Notes: generated by a model from the letters alone, not told the origin. Counted from the first letter of the stretch, positions 7,298-17,214 are shown. The stretch: 49,319 nucleotides of DNA from Pararhodobacter sp. (GCA_020832665.1 JAFIEG010000028.1:1-49319), one strand, 5' to 3'. Made by a program: numbers and translations.

Positions 7298-9463
7298 ATG
7301 CAACTGCAGTTCAATGGTGTGGAAGGCTCGGGTATCGACATGCTCGATGCCGGCATCGGCGGTTTCACGGTTTTCCAGAGCGAGCAGGGAACCTTTATCT
7401 ATTCCACGACGGGAAAGAATGGCGGCATCGTCGGATACCGCATCGACGACAGCGGCGAGATTTCGGTGCATACAACCGTCATCTTCCCCGACAACATGAC
7501 CTGGGGGGTCGATGATCGGCTTGTCGTCGTCGATAACGGCAACGGGCCCATGCTGGCGGTGGGAACCAATGAACGCGGCATCATGGGGTTCTCGGTCCTG
7601 GCCGACGGAACGATTGGCAGGCGCGAGCGCATCGACTGGGATGACGCCGCCGAGGCTGCCTCGACCGTCGGCAACGGCATTCTCGAAACCTGGGTCACCA
7701 TGAGCAACCGCTCGCTCGATATCTTCCCTGGCGATTCCTCCGGGCATCAGGCCGTTTCGCTGCGAAGCGCCATGGTCGACGGGCGGGAATTCGTGCTGGT
7801 CGCGTGCAAGGCCGAGAACACGGTCAGCAGCTATCTTCGCGACCCCTCGAGCGGGCAGCTGATCGCATTCGACAGCCTGGGCGCCAGCGACGGGCTGGGC
7901 ATCAACGCCCCCACGGCGATGGAAGTCGTCCAGATGGGCGGTGAAGCCTTCGTCATTCTGGCATCGGCAGGCACTTCCTCGCTCACCGTGATGAGGCTGG
8001 GCGCGGATGGCTCGCTGAACCCGACCGATCATCTGCTCGACACCGGCGCAACGCGCTTTGCATCGGTGCAGGCCATGACAGCGGTCACAGTGGGCGATCA
8101 TGCCTTCGTCATCGCCGGCGGTGGCGATCACGGGCTGACGCTGTTCGCGCTTCTGCCCGACGGCACGTTGCTGGCGCTCGACACGGTGGCCGACACCGCC
8201 CTGACTGCGCTGCACAATGTCTCGGCGCTCAGCGCCGTGGTGGTTGGCGACACGCTGCATGTTTTTGCCGGCTCGCAGCGCGATGCCGGGATGAACCATT
8301 TCACGCTGTCACTCGATCAGCTTGGCCAGCGCCTTTACGGCACGGCGGGGCAGGCCAGCGTCATCACCGGCACTGCGCAGAACGATATCCTGATCGCTAT
8401 GGCCGATGGCGACACGCTGATCGGTGGCGGCGGCAACGACATCCTTGTCGCCGGGCCCGGCACCACCACCATGCGCGGCGGCGATGGTGCCGATATCTTC
8501 GTCATGCGCGCCGGCAGCGGCCCTACGCATATCCTCGATTTCGAGGCCGGGACCGACCGGGTGGATCTGTCCGACTGGCCGATGCTGCGCTATGCGGGGC
8601 AGTTAACCTTCACCACCACGTCAAACGGCGCACGCATCGAATACGGCGACATGGTGGTGCACATCACCTCATCCGATGGCCGGCCGCTGAGCATCGAGGA
8701 TGTGCTGGGCGATGGCTTTCACTGGCCCGACCGGATTCCGATCCTGATCGAACGTGACGCGCCCGGGGAGCTTATCCTGGGCCGCTATGGGGAAAACGAT
8801 ACCATTACCGGCACCTATGGCGATGACACGATTCGCGGGCTCAGGGGCGATGACCTGATCTTCGTCATCGGCGGTGACAATGTCGTGTGGGGCGGGCGTG
8901 GCAACAACACCATCCATGGCGGCGACGGCAATGACGACCTGCGCGGCCAGCAAGGTGACGACCTGATCTTTGGCGGCGGCGGCAACAACTTCCTGGCCGG
9001 CGGTGGCGGAAGTGATACGATCTATGGCGGCAACGGCAACGACACCATCAGCGGCGGCGGCGGCCCCGATCTGATCTATGGCGGGGGCGGCAACAACCTT
9101 CTGCGCGGCGATCGCGGCAACGACACCATCATCGGCGGCGACGGCAATGACACCATCATCGCCGGGCCGGGCCGCGACTGGCTCTGGGGCGGAGAGGGTG
9201 CGAACACATTCATCTTCCAGCGCAACCACGACACCAACCGGATCATGGATTTCAACCCCGAGAACGGCGACATCCTGCTGCTGTCGGCGGGTGTGTTCGG
9301 CGGCCGCTTTCGAGACGACCCCATCGCCGACAACATTCATCGTTTCGGCTTCATTAACGACAATGGCGATCTTGTGCTTGATTTCGGAAACGCCAATACG
9401 CGGATCATTCTCGTCGGCTTTTCCGATATCGATCTGCTGATCGACCACATTCAGATCATGTAG
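7298..9463 (+). CDS. RTX calcium-binding secreted protein
   Basis: A 721-residue acidic protein with no Sec signal, as expected for a type I secretion substrate. Residues 1-340 are repetitive beta-strand segments that look like a beta-propeller (for example AFVIAGGGDHGLTLFALLPDG). Two RTX blocks of GGxGxDxUx-type nonapeptides follow, at about 351-394 and 491-631; each ends in a serralysin-type cap (HILDFEAGTDRVDLSDW and IMDFNPENGDILLL). RTX repeats bind calcium and fold outside the cell. GAGGG lies 7 bases before the ATG. The gene is divergent from the polysaccharide operon across 180 bases. The nearest secretion genes are at 24255-27468. Adhesin, matrix protein or an enzyme with a propeller domain are all possible; I see no protease zinc motif. 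Confidence 0.85.
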   Translation: MQLQFNGVEGSGIDMLDAGIGGFTVFQSEQGTFIYSTTGKNGGIVGYRIDDSGEISVHTTVIFPDNMTWGVDDRLVVVDNGNGPMLAVGTNERGIMGFSVLADGTIGRRERIDWDDAAEAASTVGNGILETWVTMSNRSLDIFPGDSSGHQAVSLRSAMVDGREFVLVACKAENTVSSYLRDPSSGQLIAFDSLGASDGLGINAPTAMEVVQMGGEAFVILASAGTSSLTVMRLGADGSLNPTDHLLDTGATRFASVQAMTAVTVGDHAFVIAGGGDHGLTLFALLPDGTLLALDTVADTALTALHNVSALSAVVVGDTLHVFAGSQRDAGMNHFTLSLDQLGQRLYGTAGQASVITGTAQNDILIAMADGDTLIGGGGNDILVAGPGTTTMRGGDGADIFVMRAGSGPTHILDFEAGTDRVDLSDWPMLRYAGQLTFTTTSNGARIEYGDMVVHITSSDGRPLSIEDVLGDGFHWPDRIPILIERDAPGELILGRYGENDTITGTYGDDTIRGLRGDDLIFVIGGDNVVWGGRGNNTIHGGDGNDDLRGQQGDDLIFGGGGNNFLAGGGGSDTIYGGNGNDTISGGGGPDLIYGGGGNNLLRGDRGNDTIIGGDGNDTIIAGPGRDWLWGGEGANTFIFQRNHDTNRIMDFNPENGDILLLSAGVFGGRFRDDPIADNIHRFGFINDNGDLVLDFGNANTRIILVGFSDIDLLIDHIQIM

Positions 9464-9513
9464 CGCCGCTCCCTTGCCGATCCGCGCCAGCGGTTGACCC
9501 GGGCCCGGCAGGC

Positions 9514-9564
9514 CCCACATCATGGGCAGGCCGCAATCAGGGTCTGGCCTGCCCATGACATGGG
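9514..9564. promoter_or_regulatory. Long hairpin overlapping the next gene's ribosome site
   Basis: Arms 9520-9532 and 9546-9558 are a perfect 13-bp inverted repeat (core ATGGGCAGGCC) with a 13-nt loop. After two mismatches, 9514-9517 pair with 9561-9564, extending the stem. The 3' arm takes in the first G residues of the GGGAG site for the gene at 9573. There is no T-run, so a simple intrinsic terminator is unlikely. It may end or stabilise the RTX transcript and/or hide the downstream ribosome site. Confidence 0.6.
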
Positions 9565-9572
9565 AGCACGCC

Positions 9573-10712
9573 ATGAAGAGAACGCTTGCGTTTCTTACAT
9601 CGGCGGGACTGATCGCCAGTGCCGCCGCCGCCGACGATCATGGCTATCGCGTCGAGATTCTGGCCGAGGGGCTGGACAGCCCCTGGGCGCTGACCTTCCT
9701 TCCCGGCTCGCAGGACATGCTCATCACACTGAAGGGTGGCGAAGTGTTGCTGCGCGAAGAAGCCAACGGCGAGCTGACCACGCTGTCGGGCGCCCCCGAG
9801 GTGGATGCCCGCCGCCAGGGCGGGCTGCTCGACATCGCCCCCTCCCCCGATTTCGCCACCAACGGCATGGTCTACATGACATGGGCCGGGCCCGGCGCTG
9901 GCGGCAGCAGCACCCATCTGGGCCGCGCGCGGCTTGACCGCGAGGGCGCGCAACTCGCCGATCTGGAGGTGCTGCATATCGTCACCCCTTTCATCGACTC
10001 CGGGGCGCATTACGGCTCGCGCATCGTCTTTGCCGACGGGTATGTCTTTGCCGGTTTCGGCGATCGCGGGCGCAAGGATTTCGGCCCCGACCATATCTCG
10101 CAGGATCTCTCCAGCGAGAACGGCGCTGTCATCCGCCTGACGCTCGATGGCGAGATTCCCCAGGACAACCCCTTTGCCGGGCAGGAAGGCGCTGCAGGGG
10201 CGATCTGGTCATACGGGCATCGCAACATCCAGGCGATGGCGGTACATCCCGAGACCGGCGCCATCTGGCTGGCCGAGCATGGCGAGGCGGGTGGCGACGA
10301 GATCAACATCGTCACTCGCGGCGGAAATTACGGCTGGCCACTGGCCGCTTTCGGGGTCGATTACCGCACCGGCGAGCCCTTCGCAGAGCCGCATCGCGAG
10401 GGCGACGGCTTCATTGCTCCGGTCTATCACTGGCCACCAGGGCGCGACGATCACTTCCCACCCTCGGGCATGGCCTTCTATACCGGCGATGCCTTCCCCG
10501 AATGGCAGGGGCATCTGCTGATCGGAAACCTGTTCCACCGCTATCTGGGCCTGTTCGCGCTCGATGGTCAGAGCGTCGAGCCCGCCGGGCGGCTGCTCGC
10601 CGATGCGGATCTGCGAATTCGTGATGTCGCAATCGGCCCCGAGGATGGTTATATCCATGTCATCGCCGACGGCTCCGACGCCCCGCTGCTGCGGCTTGTA
10701 CCCGATGAGTGA
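9573..10712 (+). CDS. PQQ-dependent sugar dehydrogenase (soluble GDH/YliI-type)
   Basis: Periplasmic oxidoreductase of the glucose/sorbosone dehydrogenase family, a six-bladed beta-propeller that oxidises aldose sugars with PQQ. The 379-residue protein starts with a signal peptide (MKRTLAFLTSAGLIASAAAA). Family motifs are LDSPWALTFLPG near residue 35, GGLLDIAPSPDFATNG, HYGSRIVF, WSYGHRNIQAM, GEAGGDEINIVTRGGNYGW and a late HWPPGRDDHFPPSGMAFYTG. The ATG at 9573 follows GGGAG; an in-frame ATG at 9522 lies inside the hairpin arm and would disrupt the signal peptide. The next gene starts at or just past its stop. No PQQ synthesis genes are in the window, and many family members have unknown physiological substrates. 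Confidence 0.85.
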   Translation: MKRTLAFLTSAGLIASAAAADDHGYRVEILAEGLDSPWALTFLPGSQDMLITLKGGEVLLREEANGELTTLSGAPEVDARRQGGLLDIAPSPDFATNGMVYMTWAGPGAGGSSTHLGRARLDREGAQLADLEVLHIVTPFIDSGAHYGSRIVFADGYVFAGFGDRGRKDFGPDHISQDLSSENGAVIRLTLDGEIPQDNPFAGQEGAAGAIWSYGHRNIQAMAVHPETGAIWLAEHGEAGGDEINIVTRGGNYGWPLAAFGVDYRTGEPFAEPHREGDGFIAPVYHWPPGRDDHFPPSGMAFYTGDAFPEWQGHLLIGNLFHRYLGLFALDGQSVEPAGRLLADADLRIRDVAIGPEDGYIHVIADGSDAPLLRLVPDE

Positions 10713-10720
10713 ATCACCAG

Positions 10721-11512
10721 ATGAATGACCCCGCGCAGCGCTCGCCCCAAGCCAGCCTGCCCCCCGACAGCCCGCGCAATGATGGCATGCGCATGCGCGC
10801 CATCCTTACCCTTGCCGCGGCGGTGGGCTTTGTTTCCTTCTCCTTCGCCGCGCCCGAGTTCCGGGGCTACGACCCGGCGCAGATGCCCCATGGCAGCGAG
10901 CGCCCGCCGGTGCAGCCGGCGGGCTTTGCCTTTGCCATCTGGGGGGTGATCTATCTGTGGCTGATCGTGCATGGCGGCTACGGCCTGCTGGCACGCGCCG
11001 AAGATGCCGCATGGGACCGCCCGCGCTGGCCGGTGATCGGCGCCATGGCACTGGGCGCGGGCTGGCTGTGGGTGGCGGTGGCCAACCCTCTGGCGGCAAC
11101 GCTGATGATCTTTGCCATGCTGGCACTGGCGCTGTGGGCACTGGCGCGCGCGCCAAGGCGCGATCCGGTGCGCGATTTCTGGCTGGCGCGCGCGCCGTTG
11201 GGGCTGTTCGCGGGCTGGCTGACGGCGGCAAGCTTCGTCTCGGCCGGGCTGATCGCTTCGGGCTACGGGCTCATCGGCAGCGAGCGGGCAGCGGCGCTGG
11301 TGACCATCGTGCTGGCCGCCGGCTTTGCCGCCTGGGTGATCATCCGCCTGAAGCCGGGCGGCGGCTATGCGCTGGCCGCCGGATGGGGGCTGTTCGGCAT
11401 CGCGGTGGCGAATGTCGGGCAGCACATCGATATCGCTGCCCTGTCGCTGGCGGGCGTGCTGGCGCTGGCATGGCTCTGGTGGCGCGGGCGCACGGCGGCC
11501 GGCACTGGCTGA
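10721..11512 (+). CDS. TspO/MBR-related (tryptophan-rich) membrane protein
   Basis: Inner-membrane protein of about 263 residues with six or seven predicted hydrophobic segments. The stretch PAGFAFAIWGVIYLWLIV resembles the conserved helix of a TspO-related family (in TspO, proline-rich motif then WxxIY). It is longer than classical 160-residue TspO, fitting the larger group often named tryptophan-rich sensory protein. Classical TspO binds porphyrins and, in Rhodobacter, modulates photopigment genes; whether that applies here is inference. A GTG at 10709 overlaps the stop of the upstream dehydrogenase and an ATG at 10787 (MRMRAIL) is closer to the first helix, so the start is uncertain. Probably co-transcribed with the dehydrogenase. 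Confidence 0.6.
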   Translation: MNDPAQRSPQASLPPDSPRNDGMRMRAILTLAAAVGFVSFSFAAPEFRGYDPAQMPHGSERPPVQPAGFAFAIWGVIYLWLIVHGGYGLLARAEDAAWDRPRWPVIGAMALGAGWLWVAVANPLAATLMIFAMLALALWALARAPRRDPVRDFWLARAPLGLFAGWLTAASFVSAGLIASGYGLIGSERAAALVTIVLAAGFAAWVIIRLKPGGGYALAAGWGLFGIAVANVGQHIDIAALSLAGVLALAWLWWRGRTAAGTG

Positions 11513-11559
11513 ATGTGTGCGGTGAATTCCGTTCGATCGGTCCGGATATGACGGGCTGC

Positions 11560-11583
11560 AGGATGGGCAATATTGCCCATCCT
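11560..11583. repeat. Interspersed palindrome, copy 1 (perfect, 24 bp)
   Basis: A perfect 24-bp palindrome with half-site AGGATGGGCAAT sits between the convergent genes at 10721-11512 and infB. Related, less perfect copies are at 21489-21513, 27526-27550 and 39841-39870. Its place between two gene ends suggests a bidirectional terminator or mRNA-end hairpin. Confidence 0.75.
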
Positions 11584-11647
11584 ACCGGGGATCGGTATCG
11601 GCGTGCCGGCGATTCAAGAGCAGCGCCTGGCACGCCATCCGTTCAAC

Positions 11648-14152
11648 TCAGCTCAGCTTGCGCTCGACCGTCTCGCGCTCGAAGATCTCGATGACATCGC
11701 CCTCGCGGATATCGTCGTAATTCTCGAAGGCCATGCCGCATTCCTGGCCCGAGATGACTTCCTTCACCTCGTCCTTGAAGCGCTTGAGCGTCTTCAGCGT
11801 GCCCTCGTGGATCACCACATTGTCGCGCAGAAGCCGCACGCCCGCCGAGCGGCGCGCCACGCCCTCGGTGACCAGACAGCCCGCCACCTTGCCCACGCCC
11901 GAGACCTTGAACACCTGCCTGATCTCGGCATAGCCGATGAAGCTTTCGCGCACCTCGTCCTTGAGAAGGCCCGAGGCAGCCGCCTTGATGTCGTCGATCA
12001 GGTCATAGATGATCGAGTAATATCGGATCTCCACGCCCTTTTGCTGCGCGGCGCTGCGTGCCGTGGCATTGGCGCGCACGTTGAAGCCAAGGATCGGCGT
12101 TTTTGATGCCTCGGCCAAGCCGACATCGGAATCGGTGATCGCACCGACGCCGTAATGCAGCACGCGCACGCGCACTTCCTCGTTGCCGACTTTTTCGAGC
12201 GCCTGCACGATGGCCTCGGCCGAGCCCTGCACGTCGGCCTTCACCACCACCGCCAGTTCGGACACATCGGCATCGGCCTTGGCCTTGGCCATCATCTGCT
12301 CGAGCGTCGTGGCGGCACCGGCGGCGGCGCGCTTCTCCTTGGCCAGGCTTTCACGGTAGCTGGCGATCTCGCGCGCCTGCGCCTCGGTCTCGACGACGTT
12401 GAGCACATCGCCCGCCTCGGGCGTGCCGTTGAGCCCCAGCACCTCGACCGGCACCGATGGCCCGGCCTCGTCGACCCGCTCGCCCTTGTCGCTGATCAGA
12501 GCGCGCACCTTGCCCCACTGCTCGCCGACAACGAAGATGTCACCCTTCTTGAGCGTGCCATGCTGCACCAGAACCGTGGCCACCGGGCCGCGGCCGACAT
12601 CGAGCTTGGCCTCGATCACGGCACCCATGGCGGCGCGCCCGGGGTTGGCCTTGAGTTCCAGGATCTCGGCCTGCAGGGCGATGGCTTCAAGCAGATCGCC
12701 CAGCCCCTGGCCGGTGATCGCCGACACCTCGACATCCTGCACTTCGCCCGACATCGCCTCGACAACCACCTCGTGCTGCAACAGCTCGGTGCGCACGCGG
12801 TTGGGGTCGGCGTCGGGCTTGTCGCATTTGTTGATCGCCACGATCATCGGCACACCGGCGGCCTTGGCGTGGTTGATCGCCTCGATGGTCTGCGGCATCA
12901 CCGAATCATCGGCCGCCACCACCAGCACCACGATATCGGTGACCTGCGCACCACGCGCGCGCATCGAGGTAAAGGCGGCATGGCCCGGCGTATCGAGGAA
13001 GGTCAGCACCGCACCCGATTCGGCGGTCACCTGATAGGCGCCAATATGCTGGGTGATGCCGCCGGCCTCGCCGGCCACGACATTGGCCTCGCGTATTCTG
13101 TCCAGCAGCGAGGTCTTGCCGTGATCGACATGGCCCATGATGGTGATGATCGGCGGGCGCGACTTCAGATCCTCGGGGCGATCCTCGACGCCCACGATGA
13201 CCTGCTCGACATCGGCATCCGAGACTCGCACGGCCTTGTGGCCGAACTCCTCGATCACCAGTTCGGCGGTATCGGCATCGATGGCCTGATTCTGCGCCAC
13301 CATCATGCCCATCTTCATCAGCGTCTTGACGACATCAGCGGCGCGCTCGGCCATGCGATTGGCCAGTTCCTGCACAACGATGGTATCGGGCAGCTGCACC
13401 TCGCGCACCTGCTTTTCGGCGCGAAGCGACTGGCCCATCGCCTTGGCGCGGGCCTTTTCCTGCTTGCGTTTCATCGCCGCGAGCGAGCGCTGGCGCCCGC
13501 CCTCGCTGCCATCCAGCGCCGCCGAAAGCGTCAGCTTGCCCGAACGGCGGCCACCACCGTCGCGGGCCTTGCCACGCGAATCGCGATCCTCGCGCTCGCG
13601 CTCGGCCTTGCGTGAGGGGGCGGCGGCGGGCTTGGACGACGGCCGCTCAGGCGCCGGCGCCGGCATCGGCTCGGCGGGTTTCGCGTCGGCTTCAGCCTTG
13701 GCCTCGGCCTTGGCGGTGAGGCGCGCTTCTTCCTCTTCCTTGGCCTTCAGCGCGGCCTCACGCTCGCGTTCCTCGCGCTCGCGGGCCTCGGCCTCGGCGC
13801 GGCGACGCTCGCGCTCTTCCTCGCGCTGGCGCTCTTCCTGCTCGCGGGCGACGGCCTCGTCGGCCTCGCGCGCACGGGCGGCGCGCACCGCGGCAAGGCG
13901 GCGCTCCATCTCGGTATCGGAAATCCCCGCCGGGCGGCGGCCCGAGGGCGCCGGCGCAGCACCACCGCTGCCGGACTTGCCCGAGCCCGCGCCAGCACCG
14001 GACTGGCCCGCGCCCGCCTTGGGCACGACCACCCGCTTGCGCTTGGTTTCCACCACCACCGACTTGGTGCGGCCGTGGCTGAAGCTCTGCTTCACCTGAC
14101 CGGGGCGCGCGCCCTTCAGCCCGAGGGGTTTCTTGTCGTCGGTATCGCTCAT
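11648..14152 (-). CDS. infB: Translation initiation factor IF-2
   Basis: GTPase that brings initiator fMet-tRNA to the 30S subunit and promotes subunit joining. The 834-residue protein has an IF2-associated N-terminus ([22 protein letters not shown]), a long E/R/A-rich helical linker (about 80-230), the IF2-N module, then the G domain with [12 protein letters not shown] (about 340), DTPGHAAF and NKCDKPDAD, followed by domains II-IV to the C-terminus ([13 protein letters not shown]). Length and order are normal. ATG at 14152 follows AGGA; the frame is open to a TTG at 14164, which overlaps the ylxR stop and is less likely. Last recognised gene of the rimP-nusA-ylxR-infB operon. The long plus-strand frame 12155-13615 is its shadow. 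Confidence 0.97.
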   Translation of the reverse strand: MSDTDDKKPLGLKGARPGQVKQSFSHGRTKSVVVETKRKRVVVPKAGAGQSGAGAGSGKSGSGGAAPAPSGRRPAGISDTEMERRLAAVRAARAREADEAVAREQEERQREEERERRRAEAEAREREEREREAALKAKEEEEARLTAKAEAKAEADAKPAEPMPAPAPERPSSKPAAAPSRKAEREREDRDSRGKARDGGGRRSGKLTLSAALDGSEGGRQRSLAAMKRKQEKARAKAMGQSLRAEKQVREVQLPDTIVVQELANRMAERAADVVKTLMKMGMMVAQNQAIDADTAELVIEEFGHKAVRVSDADVEQVIVGVEDRPEDLKSRPPIITIMGHVDHGKTSLLDRIREANVVAGEAGGITQHIGAYQVTAESGAVLTFLDTPGHAAFTSMRARGAQVTDIVVLVVAADDSVMPQTIEAINHAKAAGVPMIVAINKCDKPDADPNRVRTELLQHEVVVEAMSGEVQDVEVSAITGQGLGDLLEAIALQAEILELKANPGRAAMGAVIEAKLDVGRGPVATVLVQHGTLKKGDIFVVGEQWGKVRALISDKGERVDEAGPSVPVEVLGLNGTPEAGDVLNVVETEAQAREIASYRESLAKEKRAAAGAATTLEQMMAKAKADADVSELAVVVKADVQGSAEAIVQALEKVGNEEVRVRVLHYGVGAITDSDVGLAEASKTPILGFNVRANATARSAAQQKGVEIRYYSIIYDLIDDIKAAASGLLKDEVRESFIGYAEIRQVFKVSGVGKVAGCLVTEGVARRSAGVRLLRDNVVIHEGTLKTLKRFKDEVKEVISGQECGMAFENYDDIREGDVIEIFERETVERKLS

Positions 14153-14160
14153 GCGTCCTG

Positions 14161-14781
14161 TCAATCCTTCCCGGCGTCCATTTCGCCGACCTGCCCGCGC
14201 ATCGATGCGAGCCTTGCCGCTTCATCTACTACACGCGCAGCCAGACCGCCAGCGGACAGCGCGGCATGTATCACATGTTCCCGGCCAAAGGCCATGCCCA
14301 ATTCCTGCGCCGAAAGGCAGGTTACATGGGCGCCGCCATCTGGCGGGCGAAGCTTTGTCAGACCCCGCGGCGAGCCGTCGCGCGCCTGCAGCAGAACCGC
14401 CGCTTCGCCGCGCGCCAGCCGCTCGCGCACCTTCTCGTAGCCGGCAACCGCCTGCCCGCCCTTGCGCGCCAGCGAGACCAACTCGACCAGCCGCTGCGAC
14501 AGCTGCGCCTCGACCATCGCAGGCAGGCCTTGCGGAACCGTGACCGGGGCGCGCGCGGCGCGCGAAAACAGCCGCTTGCGCGCCGCCAGCTCCAGCGCCG
14601 CCGGATCGGCCGAGACCCAGATACCGCGCCCCGGCAGCTTGCCGGCGATATCGGGGACCAACGCGCCATCGGGGCCGACCACGAAGCGGACAAGCCCCGC
14701 CGCCGGGCGGCTTTCGCCGGTGGCGATGCAGCGCCGCTCGGGGCCGTCCTCGCGCGCGTCGGGCCTGCCGCCGCGGGTCAT
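14161..14781 (-). CDS. ylxR: YlxR-family RNA-binding protein (DUF448)
   Basis: Small basic nucleoid/RNA-binding protein always found between nusA and infB in this operon. The N-terminal half is the YlxR fold with [20 protein letters not shown] (about 14-33) and [13 protein letters not shown]. The C-terminal half (about 100-200), [25 protein letters not shown], looks like an L7Ae-type RNA-binding domain, as in many alphaproteobacterial versions. YlxR proteins have been linked to RNase P and to transcription control in Gram-positive bacteria; the role here is not established. It starts 17 bases after nusA and ends 8 bases before the infB start. Confidence 0.85.
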   Translation of the reverse strand: MTRGGRPDAREDGPERRCIATGESRPAAGLVRFVVGPDGALVPDIAGKLPGRGIWVSADPAALELAARKRLFSRAARAPVTVPQGLPAMVEAQLSQRLVELVSLARKGGQAVAGYEKVRERLARGEAAVLLQARDGSPRGLTKLRPPDGGAHVTCLSAQELGMAFGREHVIHAALSAGGLAARVVDEAARLASMRGQVGEMDAGKD

Positions 14782-14798
14782 CTGCGCCCCGCCCCCGC

Positions 14799-16469
14799 TC
14801 AGACCCGCGCCTCGGGCTCGCCCTGTCCGGCCTCGGCGGCCTCGGCCACTTCGCCCTCGGCCGCGTCGGCTTCATCGCCAGGGTCGGTTTCTTCCTCGGC
14901 GGGCTCCAGTTCGGCCGGATCGACCCAGCCCAGAAGTACGCGCGCGGTCATGACAAGGCGCTGCGCCTCTTCCAGGCTGACATCGAAGGGCTCCAGCAGG
15001 CCGTCATCCTTCTTGCGCTCGCCATTCTCGGTGGTCCAGCCGCCGGCGAGTTCCCAGTCGGCGCAGGTGGCAAAATCCTCCAGCGTCTTGATGCCGTCCT
15101 TGGTCAGTACCTCGACCATCTGCGGGGTCAGCCCTTCAAAAGTGATCAGGCTGTCCTCGGCGCCCAGCGCGCGCGCGGCCTCCAGCGCGGCGGTGTTGAT
15201 CGCCTCCAGCCGGTCGCGGGCGCGCGCCTGCAACTCCTGCGCGGTTTCGTCGTCGAAACCGTCGATGCCCAGAAGCTCGTCAAGCTCGACATAGGCCACT
15301 TCCTCGATCTCGGAAAAGCCCTCGGCCACCAAGAGCTGGGCCATCAGCTCGTCGATGTCCAGCTCGTCCATGAACAGCTTGGTACGCTCGGCAAACTCGG
15401 CCTGGCGGCGCTGGCTTTCCTCGCTCTCGGTCATGATGTCGATATCCAGCCCCGTCAGCTGGCTGGCCAGGCGCACGTTCTGGCCGCGCCGGCCGATGGC
15501 CAATGAGAGCTGTTCGTCGGGCACCACCACCTCGATGCGCCCGGCATCCTCGTCGATGACCACCTTCGACACTTCCGCCGGCTGAAGCGCGTTGACCAGA
15601 AAGGTGGCCTGATCCTCGTTCCACGGGATGATGTCGATCTTCTCGCCCTGCAACTCGCCCACCACGGCCTGCACGCGGCTGCCGCGCATGCCCACACAGG
15701 CGCCGACCGGGTCGATCGAGCTGTCATAGCTGATCACCGCAATCTTGGCGCGCGAGCCCGGGTCGCGGGCCACGGCCTTGATCTCGATGATGCCGTCATA
15801 GATCTCGGGCACTTCCATCTTGAACAGCGCCGACATGAAATCGGGCGCGGTGCGCGACAGGAAGACCTGCGGCCCGCGCGCCTCGCGGCGCACATCCTTG
15901 ACGAAGCAGCGGATGCGGTCACCGGTGCGATAGGTTTCGCGGCCGATCTTCTCGTTGCGGCGCAGGATACCCTCGCCACGGCCGATATCGACGATGACGT
16001 TGCCGTATTCCTCGCGCTTGACCACACCGTTGATGATTGTGCCGACGCGGTCCTTGAATTCCTCGTATTGCCGGTCGCGCTCGGCCTCGCGCACCTTCTG
16101 CAGGATCACCTGCTTGGCCGATTGCGCGGCGATGCGCCCCAGCTCCACCGGCGGCACCTCTTCGCGGATCTCGTCGCCGATCTGCGGATCGTCGAGATAC
16201 TGCTTCGCCTGCTCGACATTCACCTGCGCGTGATGGTTTTCCAGCTCGTCATCGGCGACCACGGTGCGCACGCGGGTAAAGCTGGCGCGGCCGGTCTTGC
16301 GGTCGATCGACACGCGGATATCCATGTCGGCGCCGTAGCGCGACTTGGCGGCACGGGCGAGGCTTTCCTCCATCGCCTCGATCACCAGGCCCGGGTCGAT
16401 CAGCTTCTCACGGGCCACGGCTTCGGCGGTCTGCAGAAGCTCCAGCTGGTTGGCAGAGGTGATGGCCAT
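14799..16469 (-). CDS. nusA: Transcription termination/antitermination factor NusA
   Basis: Binds RNA polymerase and nascent RNA and tunes pausing, intrinsic termination and antitermination. Domain order is the usual one: NusA N-terminal domain (to about 125, [16 protein letters not shown]), S1 (about 135-200), KH1/KH2 (about 230-345, with [16 protein letters not shown] and [14 protein letters not shown]), then two helix-hairpin acidic repeats, ending in a D/E-rich tail. From the chosen start it is 556 residues. The ATG at 16469 has AGGAGG 10 bases upstream; a GTG at 16478 lies 1 base from that site and is too close. Overlaps with the rimP stop region, so coupled translation is likely. In E. 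coli NusA feeds back on its own operon, relevant to the leader at 17108-17243. Confidence 0.96.
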   Translation of the reverse strand: MAITSANQLELLQTAEAVAREKLIDPGLVIEAMEESLARAAKSRYGADMDIRVSIDRKTGRASFTRVRTVVADDELENHHAQVNVEQAKQYLDDPQIGDEIREEVPPVELGRIAAQSAKQVILQKVREAERDRQYEEFKDRVGTIINGVVKREEYGNVIVDIGRGEGILRRNEKIGRETYRTGDRIRCFVKDVRREARGPQVFLSRTAPDFMSALFKMEVPEIYDGIIEIKAVARDPGSRAKIAVISYDSSIDPVGACVGMRGSRVQAVVGELQGEKIDIIPWNEDQATFLVNALQPAEVSKVVIDEDAGRIEVVVPDEQLSLAIGRRGQNVRLASQLTGLDIDIMTESEESQRRQAEFAERTKLFMDELDIDELMAQLLVAEGFSEIEEVAYVELDELLGIDGFDDETAQELQARARDRLEAINTAALEAARALGAEDSLITFEGLTPQMVEVLTKDGIKTLEDFATCADWELAGGWTTENGERKKDDGLLEPFDVSLEEAQRLVMTARVLLGWVDPAELEPAEEETDPGDEADAAEGEVAEAAEAGQGEPEARV

Positions 16470-16474
16470 GTCTC

Positions 16475-17089
16475 TCACTCCTCCTGGGAAGCGGTGTCGG
16501 TTTGAATCTCGTCGAAATCGGCATCATTGATGGTGCCGGCATTCTTGCGCGTGCGCAGGGTCTCGGCGATCAGCTCGTCGGTGAGCACCAGCTTGGCATC
16601 CGACAGCCAGTCGAAGCGCAACCCGATGGTGACCGGCTTGCCCTGATCCTCGATCTCGATGAGCACCTCGTCGCCCTCGCTGCCCTTTTCGGTGCCCATC
16701 AGAATCCCCTTGAAGCGCCGGCGCCCGTCGATCATCTCGCCGGTTTCCAGCTTCGCCTCATGGCCTTCCCAGGCATCGAAATCCTTGAGCCGGGTCAGCG
16801 GGCGGTCGATGCCGGGGCTGGAAACTTCCAGCACATAGGCGTCTTCCAGCGGGTCCTCGACATCGAGAACCGCCGACAGCGTGGTGGAAATCTCGGCGCA
16901 GTCGCTGACCTCGATGCCACCCTCGGGGCGGTCGGCCATGATCTGCAGGGTGCGCGTCTTGCCCGCCATCAGGCGCAGGCGCACCAGCTCATAGCCCATG
17001 CTTTCGATCACCGGGCGCACGATACCGGCAAGGCGCCGGTCGATGGCGGTGCGCGCAACCAGATCGTTGTGTTCGGCCGAGCTTTCCAT
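16475..17089 (-). CDS. rimP: Ribosome maturation factor RimP
   Basis: Needed for late 30S ribosomal subunit maturation. The 204-residue product has the RimP N-terminal domain ([18 protein letters not shown]), the central signature [18 protein letters not shown] and the SH3-like C-terminal domain. It is longer than the 150-residue E. coli protein because of a C-terminal extension, common in alphaproteobacteria. The ATG at 17089 follows GGAAGG with a 5-base gap. The frame is open to 17302, but that extension covers the promoter and terminator-like leader and is not coding. First gene of the rimP-nusA-ylxR-infB operon; its stop overlaps the nusA start region. Confidence 0.93.
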   Translation of the reverse strand: MESSAEHNDLVARTAIDRRLAGIVRPVIESMGYELVRLRLMAGKTRTLQIMADRPEGGIEVSDCAEISTTLSAVLDVEDPLEDAYVLEVSSPGIDRPLTRLKDFDAWEGHEAKLETGEMIDGRRRFKGILMGTEKGSEGDEVLIEIEDQGKPVTIGLRFDWLSDAKLVLTDELIAETLRTRKNAGTINDADFDEIQTDTASQEE

Positions 17090-17107
17090 GCAAGCCTTCC
17101 AGAAACG

Positions 17108-17130
17108 AAAAAACGGGCCAAGCGGGCCAG
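17108..17130 (-). promoter_or_regulatory. Weaker second terminator-like unit in the rimP leader
   Basis: A near copy of the unit at 17134-17158: the same GGCCCG/CTTGGCCCG text followed by six U in the minus-strand RNA. One arm has changed, so only about four to five base pairs form. It lies immediately before the rimP ribosome site. It looks like a duplicated terminator that has partly decayed. Confidence 0.45.
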
Positions 17131-17133
17131 AAA

Positions 17134-17158
17134 TAAAAAAACGGGCCAAGCGGCCCGT
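17134..17158 (-). terminator. Intrinsic terminator in the rimP operon leader
   Basis: In the minus-strand RNA, ACGGGCC and GGCCCGU (17158-17152 and 17147-17141) form a perfect 7-bp GC stem with a GCUU loop, followed directly by a run of U (17140-17135), then AUUU. It lies downstream of the candidate promoter at 17215-17243 and upstream of rimP, and there is no minus-strand gene before it (the neighbour at 17360 is on the plus strand). It therefore looks like a leader attenuator and not the end of another gene. Confidence 0.7.
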
Positions 17159-17214
17159 GCATCCTGTCCGGTGGAGCCGGTTGGCCAGAGCCCGCCAGCG
17201 CCGCTGTTGACGCC

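Noticed and set aside
7118-8299. N-terminal 394 codons of a 731-codon minus-strand frame joined to the GT2 gene
   Set aside because: It lies antisense to the RTX gene, has no family resemblance, and the GT2 start at 7117 has its own ribosome site.
8669-9574. 301-codon minus-strand frame with repetitive valine-alanine text
   Set aside because: Its repetition only mirrors the RTX repeats on the other strand.
12155-13615. 486-codon plus-strand open frame
   Set aside because: Histidine- and leucine-rich shadow of infB in a high-GC genome; no ribosome site or known domain.
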